Source: Caldinitratiruptor microaerophilus (GTDB lineage: Bacteria > Bacillota > Sulfobacillia > Symbiobacteriales > ZC4RG38). From it: a stretch of 64,000 bases of DNA. Below, piece by piece: positions 58,645-64,000 of this stretch (positions are counted from its first letter, which is position 1; each line of letters begins with the position of its first letter). Made by a program: the position numbers and the translations under genes. The stretch covers positions 868,001-932,000 of the forward strand of contig NZ_AP025628.1 of assembly GCF_025999835.1 (NCBI RefSeq). Reading direction: 5' to 3'. The notes under the pieces were generated by a model, which saw only the letters and a list, made by a program, of their open reading frames with translations, was not told where the DNA came from and did no database searches.

Positions 58645-59151
58645 TTGGAGCCGAAAGCCGTGGAGCCCCGGAAGTTCCGTGCCGTGAGCCGGGAGCGGAT
58701 CGACGGCGTGAAGGTGAAGCCGCTCCGGGTGATCCCCGACGAGCGGGGACGGCTCATGGAGATGCTGCGGGCGGACGACGAGATCTTCATCCGGTTCGGC
58801 CAGGTCTACATGACCACGGCCTACCCCGGCGTGGTCAAGGCCTGGCACTATCACCGCAAGCAGTGGGACCACTTCGTGGTGGTCAAGGGCATGATGAAGG
58901 TCGTGCTCTACGACGACCGCGAGGGCTCGCCCACGCGGGGCGTGGTGAACGAGTTCTTCCTGGGCGAGCACAACCCGGTGCTGCTCCAGATCCCGCCCCT
59001 GGTGTACCACGGCTTCAAGTGCATCGGCGAGACGGAGGCCATCTGCATCAACGTCACCACGGAGCCGTACAACCACGCCGACCCCGACGAGTACCGGGTG
59101 GACCCGCACGAGAACGACATCCCGTACGACTGGGCGCGGCGGGACGGGTGA
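58645..59151 (+). CDS. dTDP-4-dehydrorhamnose 3,5-epimerase-family (cupin) protein
   Basis: TTG 58645, 7 nt after AGAGGG, gives 168 residues. VIPDERGRLMEMLRADDEIF, TTAYPGVVKAWHYHRKQWDH and FVVVKGMMKVVLYDD follow the RmlC fold; IPPLVYHGFKCIGETEAICI keeps the second His. NADPDEYRVDPHENDIPYDW is the family end. Upstream of rmlB by 13 bp, so a dTDP-sugar pathway is likely; whether it makes L-rhamnose or another 6-deoxyhexose is open since rmlA and rmlD are not in the window. Confidence 0.85.
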   Translation: MEPKAVEPRKFRAVSRERIDGVKVKPLRVIPDERGRLMEMLRADDEIFIRFGQVYMTTAYPGVVKAWHYHRKQWDHFVVVKGMMKVVLYDDREGSPTRGVVNEFFLGEHNPVLLQIPPLVYHGFKCIGETEAICINVTTEPYNHADPDEYRVDPHENDIPYDWARRDG

Positions 59152-59164
59152 GGCGGAGGGGCAG

Positions 59165-60226
59165 ATGGCGCGGCGCATCCTGGTGACGGGCGGGGCGGGG
59201 TTCATCGGCAGCAACTTCATCCGGTACGTGCTGGACCGTCACCCGGACTGGCGGGTGGTGAACCTCGACCTCCTGACCTACGCCGGCAACCCGGCGAACC
59301 TGCGGGACGTGGAGGGCCATCCGGGGTACCGGTTCGTGCACGGGGACATCGGCGACATGGGCCTGGTGCGGGCGCTCCTGGCGGAGGAGGCGCCCGACGC
59401 GGTGGTGCACTTCGCCGCCGAGTCGCACGTGGACCGGAGCATCGCCGGGCCGGAGGTGTTCGTGCGCACCAACGTGCTGGGGACGCAGGTGCTGCTGGAG
59501 GCGGTGCGGCAGGAGATCGCCCGGCGGGAGGCGGCCGGCCCGGCGGTGGGGCCGGCGGGGCCACGGGCGGCCCGGGGTGCAGCCCCGGACGGCGGCCGGC
59601 CGGGGCTGCTCTTCGTCCAGGTGTCGACGGACGAGGTGTACGGGTCGCTGGGCCCGACGGGCCTCTTCACGGAGGAGACGCCGCTGGCGCCGAACAGCCC
59701 GTACTCGGCCAGCAAGGCGGGGGCGGACTTGCTGGTGCGGGCCTACCACCACACGTACGGGCTGCCGGCGATCATCACCCGCTGCTCGAACAACTACGGG
59801 CCGTACCAGTACCCGGAGAAGCTGATCCCGTTCTTCATCACCCGGGCGCTGGCGGACGAGTACCTGCCGGTGTACGGGGACGGTCTGAACGTGCGGGACT
59901 GGCTGTACGTGGAGGACCACTGTGCGGCGCTGGAGCTCGTGCTGCTGCACGGCCGGCCGGGGGAGGTCTACAACATCGGGGGTGGGAACGAGCGGACGAA
60001 CCTGGAGATCACCCGGCGGATCCTGGCGGAGCTGGGCAAGCCGGAGTCGCTGATCCGGTTCGTCCCCGACCGCCCGGGGCACGACCGGCGGTATGCGATG
60101 GACACGACGAAGATCCGGCGGGAGCTGGGGTGGGAGCCCCGGCACGGGTTCGAGGAGGGGCTCCGGCGGACGATCGAGTGGTACCTGACCCACCGGGAGT
60201 GGTGGGAGCCGCTCCTCAAGAGGTAA
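59165..60226 (+). CDS. rmlB: dTDP-glucose 4,6-dehydratase
   Basis: 353 residues. NAD-binding RILVTGGAGFIGSNFIRYVL; catalytic QVSTDEVYGSLG (Thr-Asp-Glu) and NSPYSASKAGADLLVRAYHH (Tyr-x3-Lys); RCSNNYGPYQYPEKLIPFFI and GDGLNVRDWLYVEDHCAALE are RmlB signatures. A Gly/Ala/Pro-rich insert (AGPAVGPAGPRAARGAAPDG) lies near residues 123-145, before the STDE strand, and lengthens it slightly over the usual ~330-340. Family knowledge: makes dTDP-4-keto-6-deoxyglucose for cell-surface sugars. Confidence 0.95.
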   Translation: MARRILVTGGAGFIGSNFIRYVLDRHPDWRVVNLDLLTYAGNPANLRDVEGHPGYRFVHGDIGDMGLVRALLAEEAPDAVVHFAAESHVDRSIAGPEVFVRTNVLGTQVLLEAVRQEIARREAAGPAVGPAGPRAARGAAPDGGRPGLLFVQVSTDEVYGSLGPTGLFTEETPLAPNSPYSASKAGADLLVRAYHHTYGLPAIITRCSNNYGPYQYPEKLIPFFITRALADEYLPVYGDGLNVRDWLYVEDHCAALELVLLHGRPGEVYNIGGGNERTNLEITRRILAELGKPESLIRFVPDRPGHDRRYAMDTTKIRRELGWEPRHGFEEGLRRTIEWYLTHREWWEPLLKR

Positions 60227-60284
60227 GACCCGTCGGGCTCGGCCCGTCGGTGTCCACGGCAGGGACCCGCTCCTCCTGTCGAAT

Positions 60285-60370
60285 CCGGGTGCGACAGCGT
60301 CCTGGTTGCGGCGCCGGATGCGGGCATGCCGATGGAGGAGGGGCAGCGGATCACCCGAGGCGGGATCAGC
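60285..60370 (+). pseudogene. Decayed copy of the VOC gene 3' segment
   Basis: DSVLVAAPDAGMPMEEGQRI then TRGGIS resembles DIVLVAADAGVADGEAPRIT of the intact VOC gene (58327-58388), with indels. Together with the intact copy it brackets the rml pair. Confidence 0.5.
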
Positions 60371-60433
60371 TGCAGCCGCCAAGCCGGGCGGAGCCCTTCG
60401 TCGGGCTCGGCGGCTTCGACCATGTGTGCCCGG

Positions 60434-60916
60434 TCACTTCGCGCCGGGCACGATGAGTTTCAGGCTGGGGAAGTGGCTCCGGTAGTATCCCCGGTCCCGG
60501 GTGAGCAGAGCGTCGGCTTGCACCGTCGCGTGCGCTCCGACCAGGAAGTCGGGCATCAGGTGCTGGCGCCACGCCACCGCCCTGCCGCAGGCAGGGCACT
60601 CGGGGGTGAACGCCTGCCCGCACTGGGCACACTGGACCTGTTGGCCCCGAGCGCGGGTATAGGTCTTCCAGGTCCTGCCAGCCGCGTAGAGGGACCGCAC
60701 GTCGAAGGGGTCGAGCCTGATGGTGAGGTCGCGTAAGAACGTTTCCAGCACGTCGGCTCTGTCGAAGAAGGCAGCCAACTCGGCGTGGACCACCGGGCAG
60801 ATGACCACGGAACCGAGGCGAAGGGCGTCGCGCAGGGCCTGGAGCGAGGCTTCTGCGAAGCGCGGGTCGTCTGTGAGAACGTCGAGGAGTACGTTGGTGT
60901 CTACCGCTGTCTTCAT
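60434..60916 (-). CDS. PIN-domain toxin with an inserted zinc ribbon
   Basis: 160 residues. PIN sites: MKTAVDTNVLLDVLTDD, PVVHAELAAFFDRADVLETF, MPDFLVGAHATVQADALLTR and DRGYYRSHFP. Between the second and third acidic sites lies QCAQCGQAFTPECPACGRAV, a complete CxxC...CxxC ribbon, at about residues 95-115. Ordinary VapC relatives pass straight from the RAG helix to the PDFL-x-GAHA strand. The start overlaps the AbrB-type antitoxin by 4 nt. Confidence 0.85.
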   Translation of the reverse strand: MKTAVDTNVLLDVLTDDPRFAEASLQALRDALRLGSVVICPVVHAELAAFFDRADVLETFLRDLTIRLDPFDVRSLYAAGRTWKTYTRARGQQVQCAQCGQAFTPECPACGRAVAWRQHLMPDFLVGAHATVQADALLTRDRGYYRSHFPSLKLIVPGAK

Positions 60917-61137
60917 TCGCCGCGCAGCTCTTTCATGATTTCATCGGTACCCTCGCCGCCGATCTGACCCCGGAGAAAGCCGCGCCACCGTTGGAAAACC
61001 TCTCCGGGAACGCGCTTGCGAAGAACCACCTCTTCCCCCCGGATCTCGAAGTCGACCTGCGAACCAGGGTGCAGCCCGAGCGCGTCCCGGACTTTCTTTG
61101 GCACGGTGATTTGCCCCTTGCTCGTGACCGTCGCCAT
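60913..61137 (-). CDS. AbrB/MazE-type antitoxin
   Basis: 74 residues: MATVTSKGQITVPKKVRDAL and GLHPGSQVDFEIRGEEVVLR, the swapped-hairpin AbrB domain, then a helical tail (VFQRWRGFLRGQIGGEG). It precedes the PIN gene, overlapping by 4 nt. A perfect inverted repeat upstream (61148-61166) covers the -10 box and is the likely autoregulatory site. Confidence 0.9.
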   Translation of the reverse strand: MATVTSKGQITVPKKVRDALGLHPGSQVDFEIRGEEVVLRKRVPGEVFQRWRGFLRGQIGGEGTDEIMKELRGE

Positions 61138-61147
61138 GCGATCGCCT

Positions 61148-61186
61148 CCTTACCCTCATGGTAAGGAGAGAGGAACAAGGGGTCAA
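61148..61186 (-). promoter_or_regulatory. Promoter and operator of the AbrB/PIN module
   Basis: On the minus strand TTGACC (61186-61181), 17 nt, TACCAT (61163-61158). Inverted repeat CCTTACC-CTCAT-GGTAAGG at 61148-61166 overlaps the -10 and runs into the SD, the right place for an AbrB-type repressor. Confidence 0.75.
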
Positions 61187-61643
61187 GCAAGGGGAGCGGA
61201 AGCAGGAGCTGCGCCGGCCCGGAACGGTCCCCACGGGGTACCGGTGTCACTGCCGCCAAGGTCATCGAGGAAACTGTGGTGCCCGGATTCCGTTGCCGGT
61301 TGGGGCAGCTGTTCGGGCGTTGCCCCCCGCCGGTCGCCGGTTCAGGCGTTCCGCGGGGGTCAAAGCGCGGTTTCTGCCCCCCACCCGGAGTGCAGAAGGT
61401 GCAGGTCATCCTGCCCGGTGACGACGGGTTCCCTCCGGTGGAACGCGAACCGGCACCTAGCGGCTCCCGGACCCTGGCGCCCAGGTACACGCGACCCGAC
61501 CCCGGTCCGGCCCGTACCGGTCCGGGGAGCGCAGACCACGAGTGCCGACCTCACACCCGCCCCATTTGCCCGAAGCAGGAAAAACACGTCTCGAAATCCT
61601 CCCATATGATACACGATCCCACATGTTGAAACAGAGGGAACGG
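61187..61643. other. Gap between AbrB/PIN module and IclR chimera
   Basis: No gene supported in about 450 bp. The last 70 bp become AT-richer (CATATGATACACGATCCCAC) and should hold the IclR promoter/operator. Confidence 0.35.
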
Positions 61644-62867
61644 ATGAGTCGCACACGGCATGACCGATCCTCCACCGATCGTCCCACCGCTCCTTCTCCT
61701 GGCACCCAGGCGCTGGAGAGGGGCCTCGCGCTGCTGGAGATCCTCCGGGGCGCGCCGGGGGGGCTCGCCCTCGCCGACCTCGCGGCGGCCTCGGGGCTCC
61801 ACAAGAGCACGGTCCACCGCCTGGTGGCGGCCCTCAGCCGGTGGGGGTACGTCTCCCGGAGCCCGGATGGAGGCCGGTACCGGCTAGGGATCCGCCTGGC
61901 AGAACTGGGGCAGGTCGCCCTGCAGGCCCTGGACCTGCGGGCGGAGGCGGCGCCGCACCTCCGGGAGCTGGTCGCTCGCACGGGGATTACGGCGCACCTC
62001 GGGGTGCTGCACGGGACCGAGATCGTCTACCTCGACAAGGTGGAGAGCGACACGGCCACAGTCCGCATGGCGGCGACGATCGGCGGGCGGATGCCGGTCC
62101 ACTCGACGGCCATCGGCAAGGCGATCCTGGCCCACCTGCCGGAGGACGACGTCAGGGCCCTGCTGGCTCGGACGGGCCTTCCCGCCCGGACCCCCCGGAC
62201 CATCACCGACATGGAGGTCCTCATCGACCAGTTGCGGCTGGTCCGCCGCAGCGGCTGGGCGCTGGACGATACCGAGAACGAGGAGGGGATCCGCGCGCAG
62301 CCTCCGGAGCGCGCGGTCGCCGGCCGTCACGCCGGCGGATCCGAAGGCAATGGAGGGGTCACTCCGATGACGGCGGACGATCTGAGTCGCCTCATGGCCT
62401 ACCGCCTCTGGGCACGCGGCCGGGTGCTGGCGAGCCTCGAAGTCCTCCCGGCCCAGACCTTCACGGCGCCGGCCGTCAGCAGCTTCCCGTCGATCCGCGA
62501 CACGCTCGTGCACATCCTCAGCGCCGACATGATCTGGGTCTCCCGGCTGGGCGGCGTCTCCCCGGACGCCCACCTCCAGCCCGGGGACCACCCCGACCTG
62601 GCCTCGCTCCAGGCGCGCTGGGAGGTGGTGGACCGGGCCCTGCGCGCCGCCGTCGAAGGACCCCCTCCCGCCGACCCCGGCCGGGTGGTGACCTATCGCA
62701 CCACCGCGGGCGTCGAGTACCGCCAGCCCCTCGGCCAGATCGTCCAGCACCTCGTCAACCACCAGACCTACCACCTGGGGCAGGTGGCCACGCTCGTCCG
62801 CCAGTTCGGCGGCCGGCCGCCAACGATCGACCTCGCCGTGTTCGATCGCGAGGGGGGTGCCGGATGA
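61644..62867 (+). CDS. IclR regulator (truncated) fused in frame to a DinB-like protein
   Basis: ATG 61644 after GAGGG gives 407 residues. Residues 20-220 are IclR: GTQALERGLALLEILRGAPG, SGLHKSTVHRLVAALSRWGY (wHTH) and GVLHGTEIVYLDKVES, HSTAIGKAILAHLPEDDVRA in the effector domain, ending at GWALDDTENEEGIR. The last ~50 residues of a normal IclR (after EEG-x-R) are missing. A DinB-like domain follows (MTADDLSRLMAYRLWARGRV, RDTLVHILSADMIWVSRLGG, IVQHLVNHQTYHLGQVATLV with the metal His). ATG 62368 has its own SD (TGGAGGGG), so DinB may also be made alone. Confidence 0.8.
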   Translation: MSRTRHDRSSTDRPTAPSPGTQALERGLALLEILRGAPGGLALADLAAASGLHKSTVHRLVAALSRWGYVSRSPDGGRYRLGIRLAELGQVALQALDLRAEAAPHLRELVARTGITAHLGVLHGTEIVYLDKVESDTATVRMAATIGGRMPVHSTAIGKAILAHLPEDDVRALLARTGLPARTPRTITDMEVLIDQLRLVRRSGWALDDTENEEGIRAQPPERAVAGRHAGGSEGNGGVTPMTADDLSRLMAYRLWARGRVLASLEVLPAQTFTAPAVSSFPSIRDTLVHILSADMIWVSRLGGVSPDAHLQPGDHPDLASLQARWEVVDRALRAAVEGPPPADPGRVVTYRTTAGVEYRQPLGQIVQHLVNHQTYHLGQVATLVRQFGGRPPTIDLAVFDREGGAG

Positions 62868-63195
62868 GGGAATCTTGAGGGTCCGATGCGACGCACCCGA
62901 GAGGGCGCGTACCAGGGCGCCATCCCGGGTGTGTCGCTGGGCCATCCGCGCATACGGCGTGAAGACCACGAAGCATCGAAGAACCCGCCAGGGCGTACAG
63001 TGTGGGCTATCGCAACCGTTGCGCGGGGCACGAGAACGATGGCCACCGCCGACGGGCATCCGTGCTGGTGCGGCCGGCGTACCCTTCGGGGGCAATCGAG
63101 GAACTGTACAGCCACTTCCGTCACGAAACGCTTGACATCCAGGCCAATCAGGTATACTGATTTCATTGATCACACGGTCGGTAGAGGGAGGGGTG
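62868..63195. other. Gap with promoter of the GntR regulator
   Basis: No gene supported. Near its right end TTGACA (63132-63137) and TATACT (63153-63158) form a promoter with a rather short 15-nt spacer; ATTGATCAC just after it may be part of a GntR/FCD self-binding site. Confidence 0.5.
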
Positions 63196-63981
63196 ATGTC
63201 CCTGGACTCCGCCAGCCGCCACCCCGAGCCCGCATTCCTCGCACAAAGCCGGTCGCGCCGGCGCCCGCTCCACCAGAGCCAGTTGCTGGCGGATCAGTTG
63301 CGCGAGCACATCGCCGCTGCCGCGCTTCCGGAGGGCGCGCGGCTGCCGAGCGAGCGGGAACTGATGCAGGCCACGGGTTACAGCCGGGCCACCGTGCGGG
63401 AAGCCCTCCGGCTGCTGGCCGACCAGGGCCTGGTCCGGACGCGGCCGGGGCCGAACGGAGGGGTCTTTGTCGCCCGGCCCGGCCCGGACCGGCTGGCCCA
63501 TTCGCTCGGGATCCTCCTGGAGGCGTCGCACGTGGACCTGGCCCAGCTCCTCGAAGCACGGGTCGAGCTGGAGTCCGCGGCGGCCCGTCTCGCCGCCGCC
63601 CGCATCACGGACGACGAGCTCCGTGCCCTGCGCGAGTCGTGCGGCCGGTTCGCCGCGGCCGTGGAGCGAGCAGACCTCGACGCCTGCGTGGAGGAGAACC
63701 TCGAGTTCCACGTTCGCGTGGTGGCAGCAAGCCACAACGAGGTCCTCGTACTGCTTCACGATGCCATCCGGGAGCTGGTCCGGGTTTCGACCCGGGATCC
63801 CGTGTACAGCCTGGAAGTCCAGCGGCAGGTCGTGCGGGCGCACGATCGGATCGTGGACGCACTGGAGGCACGCGACGCGGAGGCGGCAGCTCGTCGGGTT
63901 CGCAAGCACCTCGCAGCCTTCGAGGTTTACCTGCAGCAGACGAACCAGTACGAACTGCTGCGGCGGCGGTTTCGACTCTAG
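63196..63981 (+). CDS. FadR/FCD-type GntR transcription regulator
   Basis: ATG 63196 behind GGGAGGGG gives 261 residues. The GntR winged helix is QLLADQLREHIAAAALPEG, RLPSERELMQATGYSRATVR and EALRLLADQGLVRTRPG. The C-terminal all-helical FCD domain has LAQLLEARVELESAAARLAA, ENLEFHVRVVAASHNEVLVL (metal His) and VRAHDRIVDALEARDAEAAA. Family knowledge: FCD regulators sense small organic acids. Its target is probably beyond the right edge of the window. Confidence 0.93.
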   Translation: MSLDSASRHPEPAFLAQSRSRRRPLHQSQLLADQLREHIAAAALPEGARLPSERELMQATGYSRATVREALRLLADQGLVRTRPGPNGGVFVARPGPDRLAHSLGILLEASHVDLAQLLEARVELESAAARLAAARITDDELRALRESCGRFAAAVERADLDACVEENLEFHVRVVAASHNEVLVLLHDAIRELVRVSTRDPVYSLEVQRQVVRAHDRIVDALEARDAEAAARRVRKHLAAFEVYLQQTNQYELLRRRFRL

Positions 63982-64000
63982 GAGGCCGAGGACCGACGCG

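Noticed and set aside
1-64000. tRNA or rRNA genes
   Set aside because: I saw no cloverleaf-type sequence with a T-loop GGTTCGAATCC-like block or rRNA core motifs. A tRNA scan would settle it.

Overview
Organism. The window is very GC-rich, but its gene content is Bacillota-like: a SpoVG, a BirA-boxed bioY operon with the Bacillus yhfUST gene set, an SLH-domain surface protein, and frequent TTG/GTG starts behind strong GGAGG sites. I infer a high-GC, probably thermophilic Bacillota of the Symbiobacterium/Caldinitratiruptor/Thermaerobacter kind. That is inference, not a database result.

Layout. (1) 1-4274: two same-orientation copies of a serine resolvase flank a lower-GC cassette of a ParB-like protein and a D12-class adenine methyltransferase. 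(2) 4324-35647: one long leftward block that looks like a conjugative element. Read in transcription order (right to left) it has a relaxase, a ParM-type partition module with 11-bp iterons, a VirD4/TraG coupling protein, VirB2/B6/B3/B4-like mating-channel genes, an M23 muralytic enzyme, a near-complete Tad/Flp pilus set (CpaE, TadA, TadB, TadC, Flp, TadE/G, CpaB), two secreted surface proteins (one with SLH domains), SpoVG, topoisomerase III and DUF5348. Toxin-antitoxin modules (RHH/PIN, RelBE-like, three MNT genes with two HEPN genes) and three copies of a ~140-bp palindromic repeat are scattered through it. (3) 35744-38978: a transposon-like unit with an AAA ATPase, a frameshifted DDE transposase and a DUF6431 protein. 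(4) 39046-46200: a graveyard of duplicated gene pieces (manC, thiolase/ligase, TniB-like ATPase, TnpB, DUF433/enoyl-CoA hydratase) mixed with antitoxin/PIN pairs and Uma2 nucleases. (5) 46214-49659: BirA-operated bioY, thiolase and acyl-CoA ligase. (6) 50088-52821: an AT-rich Sll1717-type P-loop ATPase next to a broken IS1182 transposase. (7) 53236-63981: metabolic genes (alcohol dehydrogenase, enoyl-CoA hydratase, VOC protein, rmlC-like, rmlB) and regulators (IclR-DinB chimera, FCD-type GntR), mixed with TA modules and a ParE/TOTE-primase chimera.

How it works together. The relaxase, coupling protein, VirB-like channel and muralytic enzyme are the parts needed to nick, pump and export DNA. 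The Tad pilus and surface proteins in the same block could give cell contact. ParM with its iterons, topoisomerase III and the TA modules would keep the element stable. No obvious integrase or replication initiator was seen, so whether it is a plasmid-derived island or an ICE with its recombination genes outside the window is open. The right half is dominated by repeated duplication, deletion and gene fusion events.
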